A stretch of DNA of 64,000 bases from Chromobacterium violaceum ATCC 12472 (GCF_000007705.1 NC_005085.1:3109752-3173751); one strand, 5' to 3'. Positions 8,659-18,031 are shown, counted from the stretch's first letter. Translations and numbers: made by a program. The notes: generated from the sequence alone by a model not told the origin.

Positions 8659-9324
8659 ATGTTTGCCTTTACCGACCGGCAGCGCCTGTCCGCGCTGATC
8701 CGGCTGTCGATGTTCCACATCGCCATCATCGCCTCCAGCAACTACCTGGTGCAGCTGCCGATCACCGTGTTCGGCTTCCACACCACCTGGGGCGCGTTCA
8801 CTTTCCCGTTCATCTTCCTGGCCACCGACCTGACCGTGCGCATCTTCGGCGCGCCGCTGGCGCGGCGCATCATCCTGGCGGCGATGGTGCCGGCGCTGGC
8901 GATCTCCTACCTGGTGTCCACGCTGTTCTATCAGGGCGCGTGGCAGGGCTTCCAGGCGCTGGAGCATTTCAATCTGTTCGTCGCCCGCATCGCCGCGGCC
9001 AGCTTCGCCGCCTACGCGCTGGGCCAGATCCTGGACGTGCAGGTGTTCAACCGGCTGCGCCAGCTCAGGGCCTGGTGGGCGGCGCCGGCGGCCGCGATGT
9101 TCTTCGGCAACATCAGCGACACGCTGTCCTTCTTCTTCATTGCCTTCTACAAGAGCAGCGACCCGTTCATGGCCGCCAACTGGGTGGAGATCGCGCTGGT
9201 GGACTACAGCTTCAAGGTACTGATCTGCATGCTGTTCTTCCTGCCCATGTACGGCGTGGTACTGAAAATGATCGTGAAGCGCCTGCTGCGCGCCGGCGTC
9301 GGCGAGCAACTGCAGCCGGTCTGA
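8659..9324 (+). CDS. yhhQ: queuosine precursor transporter (YhhQ/QPTR, DUF165)
   Basis: Inner-membrane protein of 221 residues that imports queuosine precursors (preQ0/preQ1) for tRNA modification. It shows about six hydrophobic helices and the family features PITVFGFHTTWGAFTFPFIFLATDLTVR near the N-terminus and FGNISDTLSFFFIAF in the middle. ATG at 8659 has AGGA 7 nt upstream, and that site is part of the candidate preQ1 riboswitch. Followed directly by a strong shared terminator. Confidence 0.92.
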   Translation: MFAFTDRQRLSALIRLSMFHIAIIASSNYLVQLPITVFGFHTTWGAFTFPFIFLATDLTVRIFGAPLARRIILAAMVPALAISYLVSTLFYQGAWQGFQALEHFNLFVARIAAASFAAYALGQILDVQVFNRLRQLRAWWAAPAAAMFFGNISDTLSFFFIAFYKSSDPFMAANWVEIALVDYSFKVLICMLFFLPMYGVVLKMIVKRLLRAGVGEQLQPV

Positions 9325-9340
9325 CCCTCCTGGACAAAAC

Positions 9341-9375
9341 AAAACGGCCAGCCTCCCTTCGGAGCTGGCCGTTTT
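9341..9375. terminator. bidirectional terminator between yhhQ and the NTF2-like gene
   Basis: A 12-bp stem AAAACGGCCAGC/GCTGGCCGTTTT with a short loop and flanking A and T tracts serves both converging genes. Confidence 0.85.
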
Positions 9376-9391
9376 TCATCGCGCGACGCGA

Positions 9392-9790
9392 TCAGGCACG
9401 CATCGCCTCCCACACCTTGGCGCTGTCCACAATCTGCTCGAACTTGACGATCTTGCCGTCCTTCAGCGTATAGACATGAGCGAAGGACGCGGTGAAGCTC
9501 TTGCCGGTGGCGCGGTAAGTGCCGTGGTAAAAGCCCTGGGCGACCACATTGTCGCCATCGACGAAATACCGGTCCACCGCCGCGCGGTAGCCGTCCCACT
9601 CGCTGCCCAGCCGCTGGAACACGTTTTCCACGATGGCCTGCGGGCCGACATAAGTGCCGGCGTACGGGAAGCCGGCCGCCTCGGTCCATTCCGCATCTGG
9701 CGCCAGCGCCGCCAGCAGATTGCGGCCATTGTCTTCGGACTTGCCTTCGTAAGTGGCGCGGACGATGTCCAGATTGCTGCGATTCGTCAT
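9392..9790 (-). CDS. NTF2-like / SnoaL-like domain protein
   Basis: Small soluble protein of 132 residues with the cone-shaped NTF2-like fold pattern: an N-terminal helix ([17 protein letters not shown]), W-x-E-A, the GPQAI helix and a paired strand region ending in [18 protein letters not shown], typical of ketosteroid-isomerase-related proteins. The substrate is unknown; many members bind small hydrophobic molecules. The start has AAGG 8 nt upstream. It stands alone, divergent from the luciferase-like gene. Confidence 0.75.
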   Translation of the reverse strand: MTNRSNLDIVRATYEGKSEDNGRNLLAALAPDAEWTEAAGFPYAGTYVGPQAIVENVFQRLGSEWDGYRAAVDRYFVDGDNVVAQGFYHGTYRATGKSFTASFAHVYTLKDGKIVKFEQIVDSAKVWEAMRA

Positions 9791-9990
9791 GATGCTTGCC
9801 TTCTTAAACAGGAATCGTTCTCAAATATGGCCTTACCCGGATAATTCAAGCCGGCCCTTTCACCACCATACGCACCAAAAGGCAACTATCCCACCCGAAA
9901 GTGCCTACTTCAGACGAACGGCGCCGCTCCGTATACTGGCCTCATCCCCGCGCCGGCCAGGTCCGCGCGCGACAACACAGGCAGAATCGA

Positions 9991-11022
9991 ATGACCCCTT
10001 CCCCATCCCCGCGCCTCTCCATGCTGGAGCTGGCGCCCATCGTCGCCGGCGGCGACGCCGCCCAGGCGCTGCGCAACAGCGCGGCCCTGGCCCGCCATGT
10101 CGAGCAACTGGGCTACACCCGCTTCTGGGTGGCCGAGCACCACAATATGGCCGGCGTGGCCAGCTCCGCCACCGCGGTGCTGATCGGCCACATCGCCGCC
10201 CACACCCAGCGCATACGCGTCGGCTCCGGCGGCATCATGCTGCCCAACCACGCGCCGCTGGTGGTGGCCGAGCAGTTCGGCACGCTGGCGACGCTGTTCC
10301 CCGGCCGCATCGACCTGGGCCTGGGCCGCGCGCCCGGGACCGATCCGCTCACCGCCCGCGCGCTGCGCCGCGACCGGCTGGGCGCCGGCGACGACTTCCC
10401 GCAGCAGGTCGCCGAGCTGCGCGGCTACCTGGGGCCGGAACAAGCTGGCCAAGCGGTGCGCGCCATTCCCGGAACCGGCACCGACGTGCCGGTATGGCTG
10501 CTGGGCTCCAGCCTCTACGGCGCCCAGCTGGCCGCGCAGCTGGGCCTGCCCTTCGCCTTCGCCGCCCACTTCGCCCCGGCCCAGCTGCATCAGGCGCTGA
10601 AACTGTACCGCCAGTTGTTCCAGCCCTCCCCTGCGCTGAGCCAGCCGTACGCGATGGCCTGCATCCCGGTGCTGGCCGCGGACAGCGAGGAGAAAGCCCA
10701 GCGCCTCGCCACCACGCCGTACCAGAAATTCCTTAACCTGATCCGCGGCGACCGCCGCCCGCTGCCGCCGCCGGTGGACAGCATGGACGGCCTGTGGAGC
10801 CCGCGCGAGGAATTCGCCGTCCTGGGCGAATGGCTGGGCGCGGCGGTGTTCGGCGGGCCGGAGACGGTGCAGGCCGGGCTGCAAAAGCTGCTGGACGAGA
10901 CCGGCGTGGACGAGATCATGCTGTCGGTCGACTGCCACGACTTTTCCGACCGGCTGCGCTGCTGCGAGATCGTCGCCGACCTGCTGCCGCGGCTGAGCGC
11001 GGCCAAGACTGCGCCGGCCTGA
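9991..11022 (+). CDS. LLM-class flavin-dependent oxidoreductase
   Basis: Luciferase-like monooxygenase of 343 residues. It begins with the group's [12 protein letters not shown] segment and has [28 protein letters not shown] and [14 protein letters not shown], characteristic of the MsnO8/YhbW type. It would use FMNH2 from a partner reductase; the substrate is unknown. The frame is open to 9901, but the ATG at 9991 gives the standard family N-terminus; its ribosome site is weak. No operon partner is present. Confidence 0.85.
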   Translation: MTPSPSPRLSMLELAPIVAGGDAAQALRNSAALARHVEQLGYTRFWVAEHHNMAGVASSATAVLIGHIAAHTQRIRVGSGGIMLPNHAPLVVAEQFGTLATLFPGRIDLGLGRAPGTDPLTARALRRDRLGAGDDFPQQVAELRGYLGPEQAGQAVRAIPGTGTDVPVWLLGSSLYGAQLAAQLGLPFAFAAHFAPAQLHQALKLYRQLFQPSPALSQPYAMACIPVLAADSEEKAQRLATTPYQKFLNLIRGDRRPLPPPVDSMDGLWSPREEFAVLGEWLGAAVFGGPETVQAGLQKLLDETGVDEIMLSVDCHDFSDRLRCCEIVADLLPRLSAAKTAPA

Positions 11023-11071
11023 CAGGCATGCGTCCAGATGTCTGGAGCGGGCCGAATGCCGCCCGCGCTTC

Positions 11072-11407
11072 TCAATGCAGGGTCTTGAGATAGGCTTGTA
11101 TCGCGTCCACTTCCTCCTTGGTGGGCGGTTTGCCGTGATCCTCCTTCAGACTGCTATTGCCCCAATGAGGCATAGGCGCCTTCAGCGCCTTGCCCTCGTC
11201 ATCCACGCCCTCCAGCACGGCCCTCTCGAATAACTGCTTGCGCCACTTGCTGGCGTCTCCCGCCAAACGCGGCCCAGTCTTGCCCTGAGCGTGGGCGCCA
11301 TGGCAAACCGCGCAGTTTTGCTGGTAAAGCGCCTTGCCGTCCGACGCCGCGGCTATCAGAGAATAGAAACAGGAGCACGCCAAAATCATCGAAACATGAA
11401 ATCGCAT
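11072..11407 (-). CDS. small c-type cytochrome
   Basis: Exported monohaem cytochrome c, 111 residues. Signal peptide at residues 1-21 (MRFHVSMILACSCFYSLIAAA), haem-binding CAVCH near residue 33, and a likely axial Met in KAPMPHWG. Single-domain class I cytochromes of this size shuttle electrons in the periplasm; the partner cannot be told. Start ATG at 11407 has GGAGGT 4-5 nt upstream. A Cys inside the hydrophobic segment resembles a lipobox but sits too early to be convincing. Convergent with the oxidoreductase gene. Confidence 0.85.
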   Translation of the reverse strand: MRFHVSMILACSCFYSLIAAASDGKALYQQNCAVCHGAHAQGKTGPRLAGDASKWRKQLFERAVLEGVDDEGKALKAPMPHWGNSSLKEDHGKPPTKEEVDAIQAYLKTLH

Positions 11408-11578
11408 CGGGACCTCCGGACTGACGGAAATGGCCGCCGCGCGGCCTGAGCTTTATTGATAGACCAGCGCCCCCTGCCCATGCCCGCCGGGGAGCTATCG
11501 CAACATCAGCAACCCACCTGACATACCCTGAACAACACGGAACAGGCGGCACGCGGGCAGCTACTTAGCGCGAAAAAA

Positions 11579-11600
11579 AACCGCGGCCTAGGCCGCGGTT
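11579..11600 (-). terminator. terminator of aqpZ
   Basis: A 22-bp perfect palindrome (AACCGCGGCCT and complement) followed on the minus strand by a run of T's, 17 bp past the aqpZ stop. Confidence 0.85.
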
Positions 11601-11616
11601 GCCGGATGGCGGGCGG

Positions 11617-12306
11617 CTACTCCGACTCGCCGGCGATCAGGCGATACACCTTCGCGCCCAGCACCGCGCCGATGATGGGCGCCAGCCAGAACAGCCACAG
11701 CTGCTGCACCGCCCAGCCGCCGACGAACAAGGCCACGCCGGTGCTGCGCGCCGGGTTGACCGAGGTATTGGTGACCGGGATGCTGATCAGGTGGATCAGG
11801 GTCAGCGCCAGGCCTATCGCCAACGGCGCGAAACCGGCAGGCGCGCGCTTGTCGGTGGCGCCCATGATCACCAATAAGAAAAACATGGTCATCACCACCT
11901 CGCACACCAGGGCCGCCAGCAGCGAATAGCCGCCCGGCGAATGCTCGGCATAGCCGTTGGAAGCGAAGCCCTTGGCCACGTCGAAGCCGGCTCCGCCGCT
12001 GGCGATCACGTACAGCACCGCGCCCGCGGCGATGGCGCCCAGCACCTGCGCCACGATGTACGGCGCCAATTGCCCGGCGGGAAAGCGCCCGCCCGCCCAC
12101 AGGCCGATGGATACCGCCGGGTTCAGGTGGCAGCCGGAAATGTGGCCGATCGCGTAAGCCATCGTCACCACCGTCAGGCCGAATGCCAGCGCCACGCCGG
12201 CGAAGCCTATGCCCAGATTGGGAAATCCCGCCGCCAGCACCGCGCTGCCGCAGCCGCCCAGCACCAGCCAGAAAGTGCCCAGAAACTCCGCGCCATACGA
12301 TTTCAT
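11617..12306 (-). CDS. aqpZ: aquaporin Z
   Basis: Water channel of the inner membrane, 229 residues, with six predicted membrane helices and two NPA half-helices: HLNPAVS near residue 63 and SVNPARS near 183. The Arg after the second NPA and the overall sequence fit water-selective AqpZ rather than a glycerol facilitator. ATG at 12306 ([12 protein letters not shown]) is chosen over the longer open frame because it is where AqpZ begins and has GGAG upstream. Confidence 0.93.
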   Translation of the reverse strand: MKSYGAEFLGTFWLVLGGCGSAVLAAGFPNLGIGFAGVALAFGLTVVTMAYAIGHISGCHLNPAVSIGLWAGGRFPAGQLAPYIVAQVLGAIAAGAVLYVIASGGAGFDVAKGFASNGYAEHSPGGYSLLAALVCEVVMTMFFLLVIMGATDKRAPAGFAPLAIGLALTLIHLISIPVTNTSVNPARSTGVALFVGGWAVQQLWLFWLAPIIGAVLGAKVYRLIAGESE

Positions 12307-12711
12307 CTTCTCTCCCCTCCAGGTTGCGAAAAGACCAGGCCCCGCCCTGCCATTCACCGCGTCCGGGCGCGCCGGATGCGCACTGGATGCCTGATCGGAT
12401 GCCGTTTAACCATAGCAAATGAAAAAAGCCAGCATGCCCGCGCCATCCGGCGCCGCAAACTGGCCTAAATTTCTGAGTTGTCCAACCATTATCCAGACCG
12501 ATGCCGGCCTTGGCTCCACTCCGCCCCAGCGCAGCTGGCTGCGGCAGAGCGCACCGATCCCTTCAGTGCCAGCGGCGCCACAGATAGCCGCGGGCCAGCA
12601 TCGGGTTTTATTCAGCGGCTCCTAATCTGCCGCTTGGCGCAGCGACAATAGACTGGCCCGCCTCAAGGCAATGCTATCATCGACGGCCACCCACCAGAAC
12701 GAACCCGCCCC
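12307..12711. other. intergenic region between divergent aqpZ and the yqaA-like gene
   Basis: About 400 bp that must hold both promoters. No open frame with coding character, no strong hairpin and no clear consensus promoter was seen. Confidence 0.5.
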
Positions 12712-13278
12712 ATGGAAGGACTGCTAGACTGGCTGCTCGGAACCCTGGCCTTGCCCAAAGTGGGCCTGTCGGCCATTTTCATGATCAGCCTGATATCCGC
12801 CACGCTGCTGCCGCTGGGTTCCGAACCCGCCGTATTCGCCTACATCAAGCTCCGGCCCGACCTGTTCTGGCAGGTGATCGCCGTCGCCACGCTGGGCAAC
12901 ACCCTGGGCGGCATCATCGACTGGTGGATGGGCTACGGCGCCAAGGTGGCGCTGCTGCGCTACCGCCTGCGCCGCAGCCACCGCGCGCACACGCACCCGC
13001 ATGCCGAATCGGCAGGCCGCACGCCGCGCAGCGGCAAGCCCGCGCTGAGCCCGCGCTACTTCCGCTGGATGCGCAAACGCGGCGCGCCGATGCTGCTGCT
13101 GTCCTGGCTGCCGGGCATCGGCGACCCGCTGTGCACTCTGGCCGGCTGGCTGCGCATCCCGTTCTGGCCCAGCGTGTGCTACATGGCGATCGGCAAATGC
13201 CTGCGCTATGTTCTCACCACCGCCGCCCTGCTGTGGGTGCCGGACGATTTCTGGCGGGGTTTGGGGCAGTGGTTTTGA
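12712..13278 (+). CDS. yqaA: YqaA-family membrane protein (DedA/VTT superfamily)
   Basis: Membrane protein of 188 residues resembling YqaA: SLISATLLPLGSEP in the first half, ATLGNTLGGIIDWWMGYG in the re-entrant part, and LLLSWLPGIGDPLCTLAGWLR in the second half. A His/Arg-rich cytoplasmic loop of about 30 residues (RLRRSHRAHTHPHAESAG) in the middle is longer than I expect for the family. Related DedA proteins take part in membrane-lipid or undecaprenyl-phosphate flipping; the role here is unproven. The ribosome site before the ATG is poor. Confidence 0.75.
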   Translation: MEGLLDWLLGTLALPKVGLSAIFMISLISATLLPLGSEPAVFAYIKLRPDLFWQVIAVATLGNTLGGIIDWWMGYGAKVALLRYRLRRSHRAHTHPHAESAGRTPRSGKPALSPRYFRWMRKRGAPMLLLSWLPGIGDPLCTLAGWLRIPFWPSVCYMAIGKCLRYVLTTAALLWVPDDFWRGLGQWF

Positions 13279-13331
13279 GGCGGGGCGGCGTTTTGGCTGC
13301 AGCCAAATCCGATTGAGAGCGGCATGCGCCG

Positions 13332-13610
13332 TCAATCCCAACCGAAAAGATAGGCCGGCTCACTCAACTCGGCCAGCATCTGGCGGATGGTGGGACAAGC
13401 GTTACCCTCCTCGTCCTCCACCGGCACATCCAGTTCATCCTCCGCAATCGGGACGACATCCTCGATAGTCAGATCGGTCTCGCCTGCCAGCTCCTCCAGC
13501 ACGGCCAAAGCCTCTTCCACGGAACCGGCGGCGACGATATCGTTGCCGCCAACCTGATAAGCCTTCAACGGCTGCTCCATCCCTGCTTCCCTCATTAATA
13601 GTTCACTCAT
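13332..13610 (-). CDS. acidic small hypothetical protein
   Basis: 92-residue acidic protein with no signal peptide or membrane segment. It contains VGGNDIVAAGSVEEALAVLEELAGETDL, an acidic stretch EDELDVPVEDEEGNA and the C-terminus EPAYLFGWD. I do not recognise the family. ATG at 13610 has a G-rich stretch upstream; an internal ATG ten codons in (13580) is an alternative. It borders the low-GC edge of the CDI island. Confidence 0.6.
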   Translation of the reverse strand: MSELLMREAGMEQPLKAYQVGGNDIVAAGSVEEALAVLEELAGETDLTIEDVVPIAEDELDVPVEDEEGNACPTIRQMLAELSEPAYLFGWD

Positions 13611-13704
13611 CCAACCGCCCCCTGCGCGGGGCCGGGTTTCCTAACTACAACGCTTTTCATGCGCATGCGTATCCCAGCACATGTTGACGCCGCCAGAACA
13701 ATAG

Positions 13705-14100
13705 CTACCCTGGCGTTATCTCAGAAACAGATATTGCACTTGCACTAAAACTAATATCCATGCCTCCGGACATAACCACCGAAACATAACCTTCAGCATC
13801 ACTTTCTATCACAAGATCGATAGGATTACAGTCATCAGAAATTACTTCATTTTGCAGCGCTTTAAAGTTTCTAGGCACCTGAACAACAAACATGACATGG
13901 AGATAATTGCACACCACCCATTTCTTAGGCGGCGCACTTGGCCCCTTCCTAACCTTAATCACAAAACGAAGTAGATCTGACATCGGAGAAAACTCCAGCC
14001 TTATCAAATCCACACCATCATCCCATATCCGATCCCATAGTCCATCATAGATTTTATCTAGAAAAAAAACATTGCTGATAATATCTTTTTGAATCTTCAT
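13705..14100 (-). CDS. immunity-type protein, Imm50-like
   Basis: 131-residue soluble protein. ATG at 14100 is chosen over the longer frame (to 14268) because GGAGG lies 5 nt upstream; the extra part overlaps a repeat element. The spacing of R-x-x-F / PPKKW / a central hydrophobic strand / a C-terminal beta-rich part is what I remember of immunity family 50; no search backs this. It is GC-poor compared with its neighbours and ends a run of toxin and candidate immunity genes, as expected for leftover antitoxins in a polymorphic-toxin locus. Its cognate toxin is not present in the window. Confidence 0.55.
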   Translation of the reverse strand: MKIQKDIISNVFFLDKIYDGLWDRIWDDGVDLIRLEFSPMSDLLRFVIKVRKGPSAPPKKWVVCNYLHVMFVVQVPRNFKALQNEVISDDCNPIDLVIESDAEGYVSVVMSGGMDISFSASAISVSEITPG

Positions 14101-14126
14101 TTCTTCCTCCCCCAAAACACATATAA

Positions 14127-14249
14127 CCGTAGGCTGGGTTGAATAAAATGAAGCCCAACGCTTACCGAGAACGAACAGATTCCACCCATAGAAATCATCG
14201 TATTTTTCGCGGTAAACGTTGGGCTTCGCAAGCTTAGCCCAATCTACGG
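14127..14249. repeat. short inverted-repeat element (REP/MITE-like)
   Basis: About 123 bp bounded by CCGTAG and CTACGG. The arms (CCGTAGGCTGGGTTGAA... and its imperfect complement near 14215-14249) share the core AAGCCCAACG. A decayed half copy with GCGTTGG...TTTAGCTCA lies at about 14294-14330. No coding content. Confidence 0.6.
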
Positions 14250-14322
14250 CCCTAACGAGAAATAGCAAAATGAGATTATAAATCTTCTCGACGAGCGTTG
14301 GATTCTACAAATTTAGCTCAGC

Positions 14323-14646
14323 TTATGAATCATCTCCAACACTAGGGTACTGAACAAAAATTCGACTACTTTCCTCCGTCAGTCTAACACCATCAACAAC
14401 AAGACATTTCCCATCCACAATCAATGGATAAAATTCCTTCTCCCCTCCGATGCCAAAAACCGCTTCATGCAATAGTGACTTTGCAAAATCATAAAGAGCC
14501 TCCCTAGATGAAAATTTCAAATAGATATCCCCATTGTTAACATCAACGATACTACTAAGCCGATGCCTATCATCATTTAAAACAACATCAGAAGGTATAT
14601 CATCCCCATCCAAATTAAGTTGCACTTCAGCACTCAAAGTATTCAT
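14323..14646 (-). CDS. candidate immunity protein of the orphan toxin cassette
   Basis: 107-residue acidic protein whose ATG overlaps the stop codon of the orphan CdiA-CT frame (ATGA), the typical toxin-immunity arrangement. AAGG lies 10 nt upstream. The sequence (NLDGDDIPSDVVLNDDRHRL, then DIYLKFSSREALYDFAKSLLHEAVFG) matches no family I can name. Low GC like the toxin tip. The immunity role is inferred from position. Confidence 0.65.
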   Translation of the reverse strand: MNTLSAEVQLNLDGDDIPSDVVLNDDRHRLSSIVDVNNGDIYLKFSSREALYDFAKSLLHEAVFGIGGEKEFYPLIVDGKCLVVDGVRLTEESSRIFVQYPSVGDDS

Positions 14647-17490
14647 GGCTTTACTACCTTATCCTTTCCCCACCAAGTGAACCCGCCATTCCCATCAGGA
14701 ACAACATGAACATTCTCCCACGTCTTGCCTCTTGCGGATTGAATTTCAATATTGTAATGGTCTATTTTACCAGCCCCCTGGAAAGGACCGCCAATAATAT
14801 GCGATTGCTCACCAAAGTCCTTTCTAAAAATAATCTTTGTGCCATCATCCAAAATAGTCATTAACTGGTTTGGATGTCCTGAGGTAGGTTTCGCATTATC
14901 CAAAGCAGAGCGAAGCACACTAGGCCTCAAAATTGCAGGCATCTCCTGAGCTATATTCTTCAAATCAGGACAACAATTAGCATTGTGCACCCAAACTCCA
15001 AGCTCACCCACATGGTAAGTCTGGAACTCGGCTACCTGAATATTGAAGACGGTATCGAGCTCGCCTTCCTCTGCTTGGTTCACCACCGTCAGCGGCTGGC
15101 CAGCATGGTCAACCAATATCACCCCTGCTTGCAACAGCGACGCCTTCAGCCATCCTTGATCCTTGACCCAAAATGGGTGCTCAGCCGTTGTCCGGAATGT
15201 CTCCTGCCGGCCTATTTCATCCTCCACCACGACACGATAGATAGCTTGGTCTTGTGTGGCCTTGTGAGCCACAACGGGTTGGAAACCATACTCACCGGTT
15301 TGATCGCTACGCGACCAAACCCACTCCCCGCCAACAAAGGTCTCAATGGCCTTGAGCCCTTTGTCAGTCAATACTTGCGTACCCGCAACGAAACAAGAAC
15401 CCGGAGTCATACAGGACCCAAGCGCTGCATCAGATTTCTGAGCAACTTTCCCAGTACTTCCTACCTCTGCAGTCGTAGGTGCTACCACGGCCTGTTTAAA
15501 ATCAGCCAGTGCAGCTTGCTCTGCCTGTTTCGAACCCAGCTTACGACTAGCAAGATAGCGCTCCGCGCTCTTTACTGCCGTCCCACCCATCAAACCTGCG
15601 GGTAACGCATCCGATGCAGCCATTTCCGCGATAGTGATCGCGGCTTCATTCATACACAGCGGGTTTGACATACATGCTCTTGCCGCAGCAAGCATCGCTG
15701 GCGTATAAGCTCCTCCCAGAGTCACGACTGCAAGCGCCAACCCCTTGTTACTAGCATCCTTGTTTGCTCTTGCCACTAGTTCGCGAATCGACTTTGGCTG
15801 ATGTGCATATAGGAATTGATCCGTAACGCTCTCGCCAAACAAGTTGTGTTCCATCTCCGTCTTCGCCGCAGTCACCGTCGTCGCTGCCGTGCTAGCGCCG
15901 CCAGTCGCAGTCGACAACCCCGTCAACAAGCCGTTGACCAGATTCTCGCGCTGCAACTTTTCCTCCGCCGTCATCTTGTCAGCGTCGGTATGCTGAAGCT
16001 TGTCCAGCGCATTGTTCAGCGCCACGCTGGCCGCGCCGCCCGCCGCGCCCGCGCCGCAGCTCTGGCCGCTAGCTTCCGCGCCGGCGCAAGCCAGGGCGGC
16101 ATGCAGCACCGCGCGCACGACTTCGCCTTCCGGCTTCTTGTCCGCATGATCCGGATCGTTGCTCTGCGCCCGTTCCAGATCATCCGCCAGCGCCTTGACT
16201 TCCTGCGCGCCCAACCCTTGCAGGTAAGCAATACCAGTGTTCTGCACCATACCCGCAAGGCCATTGGCCACGTTGCCGCCTATGCCGGCGGTGACGGCGG
16301 TGAGTATCTGGCTGTAGCTGCCGCCCGGTGCCCACTTGGCGGCATCATCCGCAGCAGCCTGCAATTGCGCTTTTTCCGTCTCGCTCTTGTTCGGGTCAAG
16401 CTGCGCCTTGTCCGCAGCGGCCTTGGCGGCCTTGGCCTCTGCCGCTTTGTTGGCCATGAAGGTGCCCACCTGCTGGTTCAAAGCATTGGCGGCGTCGAAC
16501 AAGCCCTGCACTTCGCTGGCGTTGAAGTTGTTGGCCAGCTTGCCGCTGCCATCCCTATCACTGCTGACGTCTCGATTAGCCGTGGATGCGGCCTGGGCGG
16601 CGGTCTGGCCGGTTTGGGCCTGCTGCAGCGCATTGTCTGTGATGGTCAGGCTGCCGGCGCTGATGCCGGCGCGGGTGGTGCTGTTGTCGTGGTCCGACGC
16701 CGCCATGGCCATGCCGGATACGCCGCCGCTGCCGGCGGTGACGCTGACGCTGCTGGCGGTGAAATCGGCATGGTTGTCGATGTCCTTCAATACCAGCGCG
16801 CCCGTTTGCAGGCTGTTCTTGCCGTCCTGCGCCGCCTTGTCGGTACTGGCGATTTCCGCGCCGTTCAGCGTGGTGGCGCCTTTCACCTTCAATTGGAAGC
16901 CGCCGTCGCCGGCCTGGATGCCCGACTGGCGCTGCACGCTGGCGTAGTCGGCGTCCATCTTTTGCTGACTAAGAGTGGCCGATCCCCCACTCATGCTGCC
17001 CTGGGCACTGATGCTTTGATTGAGGCTGTGGTAGGTGCTGGTATCCTGCAGGCTGTCTATTTTCAAGTTACCAGCAATGTCGCCCACCACTTGCTGGCCC
17101 TTGACGATGCCTTGCAACGTGACGTTGCCGCCGGACACCAAATTGAGCTTGCCGCCGGCGTTCAGTTCGCTCAACTGGTACTGGCTGCCATTGCCGTCCA
17201 CATGCCCGCGGCTCATGCTGGCGTTGACGTTGAAGCCGGCAAACGCGCCCTTGCCCTGTTCCATTCCGAAGGCGACGCCAACGCCGCCGCTGCTGGAACT
17301 GCTGGTGGTGTGCTCGCTGCTGGTGCTCTTGGCTGCCAGCAGCTTGATATCGCCCTCGGCCTGCAGAGTGAGGTCTTTGCCCGCGACGAATTGCGCGCCC
17401 TTGCCGCTGATGGTGCTGTCCTGCCCGGCGCCATGCGCCAGGTCCACCAATGTGCCACCGGATTTGAGCAGGCTGCAGCTGACGGTGGTG
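14643..17490 (-). pseudogene. orphan CdiA C-terminal cassette (FHA-2 end, HINT pretoxin, toxin tip)
   Basis: A frame without a convincing start (the first possible start is TTG at 17450) that repeats the end of the main adhesin from LVDLAHGAGQDSTISGKGAQ onward. About 440 bp (17035-17476) are nearly identical to 19754-20195. Then come a pretoxin region with MEHN (15843-15854) where VENN is expected, a HINT/intein-like domain (GSCFVAGTQVLTDKG ... TAEHPFWV ... VHNANCC, about 15,420-14,978), and a ~110-residue toxin tip ending WWGKDKVVKP, containing DDGTKIIFRKDFGEQSHIIGG. I cannot name the toxin family. Lacking secretion and promoter signals it should be silent unless recombined into the main gene. 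Confidence 0.85.
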
Positions 17491-17513
17491 TTTACGCGGG
17501 GTATGCCGTGAGC

Positions 17514-17544
17514 GGCGGATCACCCCGTAAACGGGGCATCCGCC
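17514..17544. repeat. REP-like hairpin upstream of the orphan cassette
   Basis: Nested stem GGCGGAT ... CCCCGT-AA-ACGGGG ... ATCCGCC directly at the point where similarity between orphan and main gene ends (about 17490-17500). No T tract, so it is a poor terminator. Confidence 0.55.
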
Positions 17545-17694
17545 CTACGCGAAACCATCCACTGTAGTGGCGAAATCCCGAAAAAGTCGGGAGTGCCGCC
17601 GCAGTGTCAAAATAGCGAAGATATCCGGGGTACGCGGTTTATACGATTAACCGTGAACTGAACCAAGTCCATAATCAAGCCCAGCCGGCGATGT

Positions 17695-17781
17695 TCACGT
17701 CTGCGTAGATTTATCAAATGTCAGCTCTACAGGTGAGATCTTGCTCGGGGAACCTGAAAAACTAGAGCAACAATTAGCATT
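17695..17781 (-). pseudogene. 29-codon remnant of a displaced toxin (NANCC junction)
   Basis: Just past the stop of the current immunity gene the minus strand reads NANCCSSFSGSPSKI, then SPVELTFDKSTQT and TGA. NANCC is identical to the HINT/toxin junction of the orphan cassette (VHNANCC), and the two share the bases CAACAATTAGCATT. It looks like the start of an older CT left when the present toxin-immunity pair was inserted. Confidence 0.6.
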
Positions 17782-17788
17782 AAATTTA

Positions 17789-18031
17789 TCACCCACACGT
17801 CAAATAGTAAACACAATCCTTTCCAGCAATCTCAATAGCTAAATTTTCCAGCCTCAGCAAACCAGCAGCAACCGTGCCATCAATAGGATACTCAGCATAA
17901 AACTCAGGATCATTAACTTGATCACCATACAACGAGATTAATACAGTCAATGCCTGATCAGAAGAAACCGGAAACTCACCCACAAGCTCATCTGTATTTT
18001 CATTGTAGACCGAAACATAACGCTTAATCAT
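17789..18031 (-). CDS. cdiI: immunity protein for the E3-like CdiA toxin
   Basis: 80-residue acidic protein whose ATG overlaps the adhesin stop (ATGA) and has AAGG 7 nt upstream. Translational coupling to an rRNase toxin tip marks it as the immunity partner. It does not resemble the colicin E3 immunity protein; start and middle (MIKRYVSVYNENTDELVGEF, DPEFYAEYPI) recall the small DUF7683 family, from memory only. Low GC like the toxin segment. Confidence 0.75.
   Translation of the reverse strand: MIKRYVSVYNENTDELVGEFPVSSDQALTVLISLYGDQVNDPEFYAEYPIDGTVAAGLLRLENLAIEIAGKDCVYYLTCG

Noticed and set aside
11023-11071. GCGGGC/GCCCGC stem between the converging oxidoreductase and cytochrome genes
   Set aside because: Short stem without a T tract; not convincing as a terminator.
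17448-17450. TTG as a true start codon of the orphan cassette
   Set aside because: The codon aligns with an internal Leu of the main adhesin and the product would lack any secretion signal.
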